Source: Neonectria sp. B-13
Lineage: Eukaryota > Ascomycota > Sordariomycetes > Hypocreales > Nectriaceae
Assembly (NCBI GenBank): GCA_002682825.1
Contig: NOKP01000004.1
Location: forward strand, 327,711-391,710
Direction: 5' to 3'
DNA length: 64,000 nt
Shown: piece after piece, positions 55,701 through 64,000 of the stretch
Numbering within the stretch: the stretch's first letter is position 1
Layout: each line of letters begins with the position of its first letter
The notes under the pieces: model-generated
The model's input: the letters and a program-made list of their open reading frames with translations, nothing else
Databases searched by the model: none
What the model was told of the DNA's origin: nothing
Translations under genes and position numbers: made by a program

Positions 55701-56033
55701 ATTTGGGATTACATCAACGGCTTGCTCAACCACGTTAATGGCCTTGTCGAGGTCACTCATCTCCGTTGTCAACGAGTATTTGTCGGTAAAGAGATACCCA
55801 AGGTAAAGCAAGCGATTTGCCAGGTCTGAAAGGTCGCCCTTTGGTGTTGCATCGACAGCTTGCCTGCCCACACTAATGGCTTCTTCGAGATCAGTTGCAT
55901 CTTCAGTTATCGAAAACTTGTCCCTAAGTTGACGTCTCAGTGTGTCTAATCGCGATGCCTGGTCCGAGCCATCATCAGACTGCAGCTCAACGGCTTGCCT
56001 AGCCGCGTGAATCGCTTGTTCGAGTTCGATCAT
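52800..56033 (-). CDS. TPR-CHAT protein (tetratricopeptide array plus caspase-like CHAT protease domain)
   Basis: Intronless 1077-aa frame. About the first 430 residues are 43-45-residue TPR-like repeats with the recurring pattern DLE-AI-x(2)-RQAVD-P-x-D-x(2)-R-x(6)-LG-x(2)-L-x(2)-KYS-T (at least eight copies). A helical linker follows, then the CHAT domain: FGPIAIINVSN, PHVWWIPTGLLKQFPLHAAG, catalytic His847 in FHFAGHGCTDHDD and catalytic Cys893 in YLSACGTSRI, then LAGFRHVIGTLWEVND. The end VPYVHYGV is the usual terminus of fungal CHAT proteins. Between the last CHAT helix and that terminus lies an odd Lys/Arg/Trp-rich insert (about residues 980-1055). The start is the first ATG; an upstream exon carrying another domain is possible. 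CHAT proteases occur in bacterial and fungal immunity/cell-death contexts; the substrate here is unknown. Confidence 0.9.
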   Translation of the reverse strand: MIELEQAIHAARQAVELQSDDGSDQASRLDTLRRQLRDKFSITEDATDLEEAISVGRQAVDATPKGDLSDLANRLLYLGYLFTDKYSLTTEMSDLDKAINVVEQAVDVIPNDDPGLILGLRALRARLSDKYGVTGNMTDLEKGIRITNRAIAITPDHHSGRAAQFGDMSAFLCSKYLNTGVLDDLEQAILMGKKTQQLDPDYVQNALFLQHLGTLLGLRSLRTGSISDLEQGIDLAKQAVEMTSTNDLDRGLSLTTLGSVLANRYSITGALADLNEAISVTRQALDKPSRNSTILSNRLGTLAVQLQQRFSRTRAESDLEESTQLSKRAIDVLPSGHPVRSRHQYELGVKLGRKYSLKKNMADCDAGIQFIRLALGATPKDHPNRAIYLQSLASLLIEKGTETGAIADVDEWIAVAREAIDSTPEDHPDRGELMYILGSGILAAYANGRRDHSFDDAIVCFQSALRHSNAPILSRIQACMMLLNINPDWQQSFEAAELVMGLIPRLTRRSLDNDDKQNILAELAGVASDAAAVAIQADKGVDVALNLLEQGQGLLGASLEEMQTDILELREHHPELAEAVKRLREELGNPVNIVVPRDDGIMSWRGQALRRYDAGTEFDELVERIRELPRFEGFLRAPGPTAMQIIADFGPIAIINVSNICCDAFLLREDRMQNIALPDLSMLAIQEKVEIGDRGSPQVLEWLWNVIAAPILDALGFTEPPSKDNWPHVWWIPTGLLKQFPLHAAGLHSKRSSETVLDRVMSSYGSSVKAILYGRQRRVSRDSSSKAVLVAMEHTPDRSRLPFVSRELEMVRSLCSPVGLDPVEPDQRKDEVTAQLRGCKIFHFAGHGCTDHDDPLKSYLCLKDVTKNPLRVADLLDLNLKENPPFLAYLSACGTSRIQGERFMDESIHLVTACQLAGFRHVIGTLWEVNDEICVEVAKAVYEGMRDGQMSDESVCQGLHTTSRKLRDLWLDGLKDGGRRRGTVDDGSSRTKRAKKPDRHGTKWVRHRTYLGTKWARVSIRSRRKWMKQTAQRQRWAMRSNRERVDDRILRDASLAISQRYTRTAPPTWVPYVHYGV

Positions 56034-56534
56034 TGTGAAACCGATTGTATTGAAGCTTGAGGTATGAGAAAGTGTTTTATACAACAGAAAATACTTCAAT
56101 TTGACTTTGTCAAAGTTGGAATAAGTCAGGTGCCTTGAAGGACGCGATGGTCATTTCATGGGCTTACCTTTCTTTGCAAGAGGCAAAGTATGCCTAGAAG
56201 GCAGACGGTGATGGCACCTTCAAAAAATACAATAACAATATTAAGGCTGTGTTGATGTGTTGGCTCCAATCAAGATAATGGTGGCTGCAGCCTCAGCCTG
56301 CAGGTTGTGCAGTTGTGACGCTGAGGCTTGTTTCTCCTGCGTCTCACTGATCATTAGAAGGCTTCGCCATCCTAGAAGTGCCGAAACAGGTCGCCCAGGG
56401 AGCTCAGCCTTAACTCAGCCCCAGCTCTGTCAGAGAATTAGGCTCCCCAGCTATTTCTACGCCTGGTTGCTGGACGAAGTTTGATGAGGTGAAGCGGAGA
56501 AGCTATGTAGACTTGGGAACAAGGATAGTTCATA
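56034..56534. other. Intergenic, no gene seen
   Basis: TPR-CHAT promoter side and 3' flank of the esterase gene, both on the minus strand. A short plus-strand frame at 56257-56484 has no support. Confidence 0.4.
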
Positions 56535-57707
56535 TTAGACAATGCAAGATTTATATTCTTTTGAACAGTTATTCATATCGATCCCGCCTTCATGTTTTAT
56601 CACGAAGTTGCCTGAAGGGGGCGGCTTTCCAAGCGCCCACAGGATTCCACGCTCAATCACATCGTCCCACCTCGCCGAGGCAGACAACTTGTCTCCAAAT
56701 CGCCGGAACCCATGCGGCACACCTTGGAACAAATTTACGTCGGTCGGAACCCTACAGATCATGTGAGCTTCTGTTCTAATGACGGTGACAGGAAGCTTTA
56801 CTCACCCAGCCTCACTTAGAAGCTTAGCATACAGCAACCCTTCGTCTCTCAAAGGATCTAGGCCTGCAATTCCAAACACAGTCGGGGGAAGGCCCTTTGC
56901 CTGTGCAGGCGTAGCGTTGCCTGGGTTGAGCCTTGTATCGTCAACTTTCGGATTCTCAATCCTCAATAGTTCTGTAAAGAACCGTGCTGTCTTCAAAGGT
57001 AATATTGGAGCATATTCGTTCTCTTTGTAACTTGACAAAGAAGCATCTTTTAACCGCTTGAGCTGTGGTTCATAGCACGCCATATGTACCAGACACGGGA
57101 TCATCAACACCTGTCCAGCAATTCTTGGACAAGACTCGATCGCTCTCCCAGTTTTCTTCAAGTGCTGTGCAAGCACGAGCGAGGCAGCAAACTGTGCACC
57201 AGCGGAGGTGCCTCCAACTACCACCTCCTGACCATTTCCACCGAGGTCTCTCATATGTGAATGTGCCCATTCAAAAGCATCTTCGACATCATTCCAGGCG
57301 GTGGGATAAATGTGCTCTGGTGTGTGGCGATAGTTGACATTGAGAACCACGACTTCGGCGCCGCAAGCAATCCTAGAGCAAATGGCGTCTTCAGAGGAAA
57401 GCGTGCCATATATATAGCCACCGCCATGCAAATGAATGTAAACAGGAAGCACCTGAGACTCGCTCACAGTGACCGGGCGATAGATTCGAGCGGCAACAAA
57501 ACTTCCGTCACGCGTCGGGACTTGGAAGTCCTTTGAGTGGACTTTTGACGCTAGCACTTCCATGTCCTTTGCTGCAATGGCCTCACGACCTTTGTTGACG
57601 ACTCGTTTTCCCTCTAAAAGCTGTTGACTTGTTGGCGGTGCTGGTAAGGTGGCCTGCACAGCAAGCCACTCATCACTTGGGCCTCCATATTTCGAGAAGT
57701 CAGACAT
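56535..57707 (-). CDS. Alpha/beta-hydrolase, hormone-sensitive-lipase-type esterase
   Basis: Two exons (57707-56806, 56751-56535; GTGAGT...TGTAG), 372 aa, no signal peptide, so probably cytosolic. The HSL-family oxyanion motif is YIHLHGGGYIYG. The nucleophile elbow is GGTSAGAQFA, where most relatives have GDSAG. The acid is in GLDPLRDEG and the catalytic His in VPHGFRRF, brought into frame by the splice (LLSEAG/VPTDVNLFQG). Conserved YRHTPEHIYPTAWNDVEDAF lies before the nucleophile. The ATG at 57707 (MSDFSKYGGPSDEW) follows the only credible start. It lies 350 bp from the divergent SDR gene; the two could share a promoter. An ester formed by the neighbouring monooxygenase is a reasonable candidate substrate class, by inference only. 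Confidence 0.92.
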
Positions 57708-58057
57708 TGCAGCTGTATAGAGCGGAAGAACGAAGCGGCTGCTTGCAGACAATTGTCACTCGATTCATCCAATAGAGGACCAGGACGCAGAGAGAACTAT
57801 GCTTTAAACTACCCCTCAGCCAGCATGTGAATGAGCTTGTTCCGGCTCTCCACCTCGGTAACTTCATGTCGCTGCCCGGATAGCGGAGAAGGTGGCTCAT
57901 TCGGCATTCGGCAGCCCGGTTGTCCAAATGAGGAAATGCCTAGTCAAGAACAGGTATTCACCCGACGTTCATTGGAAAAAGTAGAATAGATAGGTTTCAA
58001 GTAGTCTTTCGTGAGAACATCTGTACAATTCAATTACCGAAAAAAAAAACAATCAAG
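57708..58057. promoter_or_regulatory. Divergent intergenic region, esterase/SDR
   Basis: 350 bp between two divergent ATGs with an A-run just before the SDR start; a candidate bidirectional promoter. No operator recognised. Confidence 0.4.
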
Positions 58058-58964
58058 ATGTCATCCAATATCCCTTCAACGCCACCTTCACGCTCATTTA
58101 CGGGCAAGGTGGCCATCGTCACAGGTGCCGGCTGTGCGGGAGATGGCATTGGAAATGGCCGTGCAATTTCCATTATGCTGGCCGATGAGGGCTGCCATGT
58201 GATTTGCTTGGATATGGATCTGTCATGGGCAGAAAAGACTGCCGAAATAGCCAACTCCGAGACGGATCGCGGAACAGCAGTCGCCTTCCGAGGAGACGTT
58301 ACGTCGGCATCCGATTGCGAAGAAGTCGTGGAACTTGCCTTGTCTAGGTTTGGCCGCCTAGATATTCTTGTGAATAATGTTGGAATTGCTGGGGCACCGG
58401 GCACAGCTGTTGATGTGGACATGGAGCACTGGGCCAAGAGTTTGGAAGTCAACGTCTCAAGCATGGTGCTAATGTCCAAGTATGCAATCCCTGCCATGGC
58501 TCGGAACGAAGGAGAAATGAAAGGATCGATTGTGAATATGGGCAGCGTCGCTGGACTCAAAGGGGGTACACCGCATCTGCTTTACCCGACTTCCAAGGGA
58601 GCTGTAGTCAATATGACTAGGGCAATGGCTGCACATCATGCCAAGGACGGTATCCGAGTCAACTGTGTTTGTCCAGGGGTGCGTTATTCCCTCGAATCCA
58701 ACGTTTCACGCCTATGTTAACTCTTTGTAGATGCTCTATACCCCTATGATGTACACCGCGGGGATGACAGAGGAAGCGAGGGCGGCAAGGAAGGCGAGGA
58801 GTTTACTAGGAACTGAAGGTACGGGTTGGGATTGTGCTTGCGCTGTTACTTTCCTAGCGAGCAATCATGCCAGATGGATCACAGGAGCAATCTTACCCGT
58901 CGATGCTGGAGCGACGGCGGCTGTTGGGATTGGGATGCCAGCTAGCGCAAGCGTGAATGGATGA
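58058..58964 (+). CDS. Short-chain dehydrogenase/reductase
   Basis: NAD(P)-dependent oxidoreductase of the classical SDR fold. Two exons (58058-58678, 58731-58964), 284 aa. The intron (GTGCGT...TTTGTAG) lies between VNCVCPG and MLYTPMM. The cofactor loop is VTGAGCAGDGIGNGRA, a lengthened form of TGxxxGxG. Asp follows the second strand (CLDMDLS), suggesting NAD(H) preference by analogy. NNVG marks strand 4, the catalytic Ser is in NMGSVAG, and Tyr176/Lys180 are in LLYPTSKGA. The C-terminus has the usual WITGAILPVDAG. Substrate unknown. It is divergent from the esterase and near a BVMO and an ADH, so a secondary-alcohol/ketone step is plausible. Confidence 0.94.
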
Positions 58965-59992
58965 AGAATTTCCGAGGGTTGGGAAAATGGCTGTCATAGA
59001 TAGTAGAGACGATGCCTTTGACGATCATGAGAAGGATCTGACCGGCAAAACAGGCCAAAGCAACCACCTCGCCGGTGACCTATGTATCGGTTGGCTTATA
59101 ATTCCTCCCGTTAAGTGGCTTTAATCCTTCCAAACTCCTGGTTCGGTCAGCACTTGCTTCGGTGGGATTGGGGATAGGTACATGGTGTCTCATTGTCTGT
59201 TGCCATGAACGCCTCACATGATAATGCCATCCCTAGAGTCCATATTGCGTCCCCCTAGTAAGGCTGTTATCCGAATTCCAATAAGAGTAAGACTTCAACT
59301 ATACAAGCTATGGATCCAGCGATGCTGAGTCCTCGTCCTCGGAGGCTGAATCAGGATCGCCACTTGGAGCCTGAGTGTCTCTTCCCCCCGCGTCTCAGGA
59401 GATGCCGTCCTACACAGTTCTAGTGATGAAGAACAATATGGTCGCAAGCGTCGCAGGGTATCTCACTCTCCTCACAACTCGGTCTACAATATCCCCGCCA
59501 GTGCTCAGGGCCCTCGCCAGAGACCACGCAGTCATCGACGGGGCGCCTAACACCTACATGCGGCATTGAGAGTCCAGAACCATCACGGGCACGAATCCAG
59601 CGCAACTAATAACCTACTGAAATATTCTCCGCTTTTAGGAGCAAGCGCTATTAGGTGATAATTACGCTTGTGGGGCTGATTGTACCTTAAAATAAAACCG
59701 AGCGGTTTTTTCAGCGAGGGATATCCCCTTCGCGGATTTATGGCGTTTTGTGGCATGAAACTAGTGGATTAAGCCCAGCAATAGTGGCCTTCGGCAAATG
59801 AGAGATTCTGGTCGAGACAACACTATTTACCCCGTAGCTCTTGGACTATTGAGATGTGCAAAATGCTTCGGATTACCACGCTGTTTACGGAGTGTTTCAC
59901 CCCTTATTAGTAGTGCTCCCTCCGTCCCATTCCTCTCGCCCTCTCCCGCCTCCCTGTGCCGTCTCCCCATCGTCTCTTGTTCAAGCAGGGCG
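58965..59992. other. Intergenic, no gene seen
   Basis: About 1 kb. A Ser/Glu-rich codon run near 59310-59360 (AGCGATGCTGAGTCCTCGTCCTCGG) hints at a decayed coding segment, but no product is recognisable. Confidence 0.35.
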
Positions 59993-60775
59993 ATGCGGTC
60001 TGGGTTTCTTTATATCGTGGCCATTGGCCTTCTCGGGCTTGACTCTGCGGCTGCGAGTCAATGTGGACCCCGTAGCTTAGGTGAGTTACTGGTAGAGCTG
60101 TGGAATCTTGCGTTGCGGATCGTTGGCTGAGCCTCGTCTGCAGAGTCTGACAGCTCAACCACAATGACATCTTCGGCTGCACCGGACGTCACGTCTTCTG
60201 AGGCAACCTCCCTTTCGACGCTTGCTACGTCGGTCGACACTTCATCCTCAACCACCGAGTCAGCCTCGTCGTCCACCACCGGCCCGGCGCCTCGCCCTAC
60301 CTTCAGCCTCGTCGCGTCAAACGGCAATGCAATCAACCGACTTATCAAAGCACGACCCGACAGAGAGGACGTCTATCTGTACTTCGACGAACGGGAGACA
60401 GAGCCGGTTGGACGCTTTACCTTCTCCGAAAGCGGCAGTCTTGAACTCGACAACGGCCGGCGCATATGCGTGCGCTACAACTATGAGCCCGTTCCTGCCG
60501 ACCTGAGAACCTGCCCCGACGAGCTTGAAGAAGTCCATGCATATATCGACTGCCATGAAACAGCGGACCATAAGCTCACGTGCAGAGTGCCCGCGCGCTA
60601 CTGCGACGGGGACGGCAGCGAAGTTGCTTATACCTGTCAAGACAAGCTCGGTTATTTTGCTCAGCTGTATACTAACCAGGAATCGGTCAACCAACAGATT
60701 TTCCCGATGATCGGCTATGAGAGCGGTGTTGATCCGGGATTTAACCAACTGGAACTCAGGACTGAGCCTGTATAG
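59993..60775 (+). CDS. Secreted Ser/Thr-rich protein with Cys-containing C-terminal domain
   Basis: Two exons (59993-60080, 60144-60775; GTGAGT...CTGCAG), 239 aa. The first exon is a signal peptide (MRSGFLYIVAIGLLGLDSAA) plus a few mature residues with one Cys. Exon 2 starts with a roughly 55-residue Ser/Thr-rich, probably O-glycosylated linker. A folded domain follows, beginning FSLVASNGNAINRLIK and containing about six cysteines (RICVRYN, LRTCPDE, YIDCHE, LTCRVPARYC, YTCQDK). I cannot name the domain with confidence; similar Ser/Thr linker plus beta-rich domain proteins are common in fungal secretomes. Possibly a wall-associated or host/environment-facing protein. Confidence 0.75.
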
Positions 60776-61150
60776 GGTTTTGTGTTATTGTGGAAGGGGA
60801 CGACATTGGACATGTCTAGTCATTGCGATAATACCAGGAGAACGAGAAACATTGTTAGTGTGATGGGCAAGTCCTTAAGCAGCTGCGGGAAGGTGCTAGA
60901 ATAAGGGGGCATGGTAATTATGGTATAATCAAGTCCCTGAGTGGATATAAGTAACGCAATATACAACACATAGCGGATCAACCGTGAGGTGCAATGCCCA
61001 GCACCCGGGTTTGGCAAATTACTACTAGTATTTATACTTCACCCAGCAGGATACTCGGCGTTGTTAGTAATGGCGGTGGAACGGACTTCGGACGGTACCA
61101 GCCGGAAATCATAATTAGTCAAGAGCTTAACAACAATGATCTATATCTCA
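60776..61150. other. Intergenic, no gene seen
   Basis: AT-rich 3' flank of the secreted-protein gene up to repeat copy B. Confidence 0.4.
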
Positions 61151-61332
61151 TATATAGAGGAGCATTTCAAAAGCTTAGTCCTAAGAAGCAATTATGCATT
61201 AGCCCTAGGCTAAGTACACTAAGTACTGTATATATATATCAATTAGCTAAAACCTACTAAGCTTATGGTAAGCTAAACCCCTAACTCGCCTAATTCCCCT
61301 ACGTATAGATGGCCTAGTGGATAAACTTGTCA
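61151..61332. repeat. Dispersed AT-rich repeat, copy B
   Basis: Direct-orientation relative of 48080-48270 (see copy A). It carries the same AGCCCTAGGCTAA, TTAGCTAA, CCTACTAAG and ACTTGTCATT blocks in the same order, with a TATATATATAT expansion in the middle. Confidence 0.7.
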
Positions 61333-61752
61333 TTGTTCTCGAGTAAAAGTGTCGGTGTCTTTCTATGACATGCTACAAAATGTATTAATCTGGAGTGAAT
61401 CGAAACAAAGGTGCTTTGTAGAGGAGGCGTGGCTTGTTAAAGCCCATGGGTTGGAAATGCTATGGACCTTCCTTTCCGCAATTCAATGCCATTTGTGAGC
61501 GTGAATGGCTTCATAACCCGGTTGTTGGAAATTATAATGACCCAAAAATCGCCTGTAGCTCCCGGAAGAAAGAAAGTTCAATGGAATTGTAATGACTAAA
61601 GCCCGCAGTATTGTAGCGTAGCACCTTTTTATGAAGCTATCCATCACCTTCTTTAGATTTGAGAGATGCGCCTTTTAAAAAGTATTGATCGCCAGTTTCT
61701 TCCATAGAGTATATCGCGAAGTATTCCCTTGCGATCATGAGAGCAGGTATAA
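61333..61752. other. Intergenic, ADH 3' flank
   Basis: No gene seen. Confidence 0.4.
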
Positions 61753-63199
61753 CTACTCGTGCATTAAAGCCATCCTACCCTTGACCTTTCCCTCACCTAA
61801 GGCCTGAAGAATTGTAGGGAAATCTTCCAGCCTGGCTTCTTCAACTTGTGGGCAAATGGACTTTTTCTTGATCAACTGAAGAACCAACTCAAGGTCTTTG
61901 ACCTGTCCACCATAAGAAAAGATGTAGCTTAGCCTTTTTCTTGTTCCAATCTTCATGTGGACGGTGTTTTCCGTATCCAGGCTCCCAATGCAAAGGAGTT
62001 TCCCACCACGTCGTACTGAACAGAGTTCACACTATTAGTCTGATTTTACAAGCAGTGGGATCGAGTTGGATACACCTACCAATATGTTGAGCATCATCGA
62101 ACGTTTGATGAGTACCGACGAAATCCAAGACGGTATCGACTTTCCCTTCCAGTCCGTTCTCAATGATAAACTCTTGTGGTGACTTGTCGACGGGGACGAT
62201 ATCGCTTCTCGGGACTCCGAGTTTCACGGCATCCTTAAGACGATCTTCGTTGATGTCGCACACAATGACTCTGGCTCCGATCTCTAAGACGATCTGTAGG
62301 GCGTTGAAGCCAAGACCCCCTAGTCCGAAGAGGAATGTGGTCTCGGTTTTCTTTACTTCGCCTCTCCGGTGGATTGCATGGTAAGCAGTGTTCACTGCAT
62401 CCGTAGCCACAGCCGCTTCAGCAGGTGTGACGCCTGCGGTTGTGAGTAAATTGTGTTTTGAAAGAGGGACAGTAAATTAGAAAGCCAAGTGCATACGTAC
62501 CATCGGGCACGAGGACAGCCCCTTTTATGTCCATAGTGGCGTATGGCGCGTAAAAGCCGTCTTGGCCGATACCTGAGTGGTGGCCTCTCTCGCATATCTG
62601 GGATAGATCTCTCGTGCATTCAGGACAGTCCTCCGCTCCGCAACCTGGCACAGCGTGGAGAGCAACGACATCTCCCTAAGTCTTATCAGATAGTCTGACT
62701 AAATATGATGAGCATTTCTCACTCACCATTTTGAGTATCGAGTCCTTAACCTCTGCTCCAATTTCCACGATCCTTCCACAGCCCTCGTGGCCCTATAAAT
62801 GGGACTGGCATTAGTGCATAACATTCACATTATATTCTGCATAAGATTGTTATAATTACCAGCGTGTATTTCTCCTGAAACCACCCAGCTTGCTTGTCAA
62901 TAGTGAGGAGTGAATGGTCGCTACGGCATACTAGCTCTGTTAGTGGAGAACATGGTGTGGGTAAGACGGAGTTGCTTGGGGCAATTATAAACGAGCCTTG
63001 ATGAGCATACCTCCAGAAGCTATCATTTTGCAGAGAATTCCATTTGCTGGTGTCTGAGGTACGGGAACTTCTTCCCAAACCTATGAGTCGATTAACTCAG
63101 GCGCCTAGGCCAAGTTGATGGTGGGCTTCTAAGTACCGGATTGGGGTTTCCCTTGTGTTTCCTCCACGCAAACATTGTCTTCGGGACTTCTGTGGCCAT
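61753..63199 (-). CDS. Zinc-dependent alcohol dehydrogenase (medium-chain MDR family)
   Basis: Seven exons: 63199-63137, 63080-63011, 62936-62860, 62792-62727, 62675-62501, 62433-62080, 62015-61753; 355 aa. The frame closes across all junctions. The N-terminal MATEVPKTMFAWRKHKGN precedes WEEVPVPQTPANGILCKM. The catalytic zinc ligand Cys is in ELVCRSDH, and GHEGCGRIVEIG supplies the His-Glu pair. The structural-zinc loop is HAVPGCGAEDCPECTRDLSQICE. The NAD site is FGLGGLGFNALQ with an acidic strand end (VIVCDINEDRL). Then come DTVLDFVGT and, after splicing, RRGGKLLCIGSL. The intron density is high compared with its neighbours. Substrate unknown; oxidation of a hydroxy-acid or alcohol intermediate of the nearby BVMO set is an inference from context. 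Confidence 0.92.
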
Positions 63200-64000
63200 T
63201 TTTACGAGAATGCTCCAAGGTAGGTAGTTGTGTTGCTACTAGCAATTCTCCTTTGGTGATGGCGCAATGGGCGACAGTACTCTTTGTTATGTTGCGATGA
63301 GCATGTGCTTTATGCTCAACATATTCATATACTGAAAAGAGAGAGGTGAGACTGAAATCTTGGCACCTGTCAAGCTTGGGTATGACATGCTCAACAGAAT
63401 CGAGCGCCAAGTAATGCAACTGTGTTCCTCGGGCATCTGATTCTACCGCGTAAGCTCACAGATGTTGCGGGGAGGCACGCTTGTGATGATTGGCTTCGGT
63501 TGAGCCGGCCCAGTTCGGTTCCGTTCTCGGCATACCATTTTGGGCTAAGCTCTTACTGAAGAACCCCCCTTGACACTGCCCTTTAGTTTCGCCTAGTTTT
63601 CGTGGCCACTCATTTCAGCTGATGGTACGCGGTATTCTTGAGCTCCAGTTGTTAAAGTAGGTGCTCATCACCAAGCCGCTGAGTCATGCTCACACTCTAC
63701 GAAACGTCCCCGCTGACTTCCCAGCGATCATCAGAGATAACGAGCAACTATAGCTGCTATAGTATATAAGGCTATATCTAGCTTTCCTAAGCGTCTTTTA
63801 GCTCAAAGATCACTACTTTTCACTTACTGGCGGTTGATCTGATTACTTCCTAGCCATGGTATTCTATCCTCCTAAGTGGGTGCCAGAACTCCCAGGTTCG
63901 CGTCTCCCATAATGGCCTTCCCTTACTGGGGCACTATGCTAAATTCCAACTTCAGAGCCTCCGGATTCCACATCAATTGCAGAATTTATGAGACGAGAAG
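63200..64000. other. Intergenic to the window edge, no gene seen
   Basis: ADH promoter side, then AT-rich sequence with TAGCTGCTATAG-type words near 63753-63780. No coding signal. Confidence 0.4.

Noticed and set aside
56257..56484. 75-codon plus-strand frame with several Cys
   Set aside because: No signal peptide of good quality, no homology pattern, and it lies in the flanks of two minus-strand genes.
41930..63199. Secondary-metabolite biosynthetic cluster
   Set aside because: No PKS, NRPS, terpene cyclase, prenyltransferase or pathway-specific zinc-cluster regulator was found; degradation fits better.

Overview
The window looks like genomic DNA of a filamentous ascomycete (Pezizomycotina, most likely a Sordariomycete). 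Genes carry short spliceosomal introns (about 50-100 nt, GTRNGT donors, CTAAC-type branch points). Families typical of these fungi are present: HET, TPR-CHAT, DUF6594, the DAL5-type major facilitator family, ferric reductase and fungal HNH relics. Nothing bacterial, plasmid- or phage-like was seen, and there are no CRISPR arrays or convincing tRNAs. All gene models were spliced by hand from conserved protein motifs and splice signals. Splice coordinates are therefore predictions.

Layout. 1-11.7 kb: a fungal membrane protein cut by the window edge, a small secreted protein, an anion:cation-symporter-type MFS transporter, a truncated superfamily 1 helicase and a ferric-chelate reductase. 11.7-17.4 kb: a gene-poor stretch with a decayed HNH-nuclease gene and GC-rich fragments. 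17.4-36.8 kb: housekeeping genes, namely a vacuolar/secreted M28 aminopeptidase, NOB1, NOP10, S-adenosylmethionine decarboxylase (SPE2) with a long ATG-free leader, the Fe-S scaffold CFD1, an unassigned four-TM protein, a roughly 5-kb gene-poor gap, and SRP54. 37.8-41.1 kb: a GPI-type aspartic protease and an M20 carbamoylase/allantoate-amidohydrolase-type enzyme, tail to tail.

41.9-63.2 kb is accessory in character. A HET-domain gene and a TPR-CHAT gene with a same-strand DUF6594 membrane-protein neighbour are of the kind linked to self/non-self recognition and cell death in fungi. Interleaved with them are a DAL5-type transporter, a metallo-beta-lactamase-fold hydrolase, a Baeyer-Villiger-type flavin monooxygenase, a hormone-sensitive-lipase-type esterase, a short-chain dehydrogenase and a zinc alcohol dehydrogenase. 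On paper the enzymes form an alcohol > ketone > ester/lactone > hydroxy-acid degradative route. Two diverged direct copies of a roughly 185-bp AT-rich repeat (48.1 and 61.2 kb) bracket about 13 kb of this region.

The most interesting candidates are the TPR-CHAT/DUF6594 pair as a possible protease/membrane-effector module, the candidate Baeyer-Villiger catabolic cluster and its bracketing repeat, the SPE2 leader with its 5'UTR intron, and two predicted GC-AG introns.
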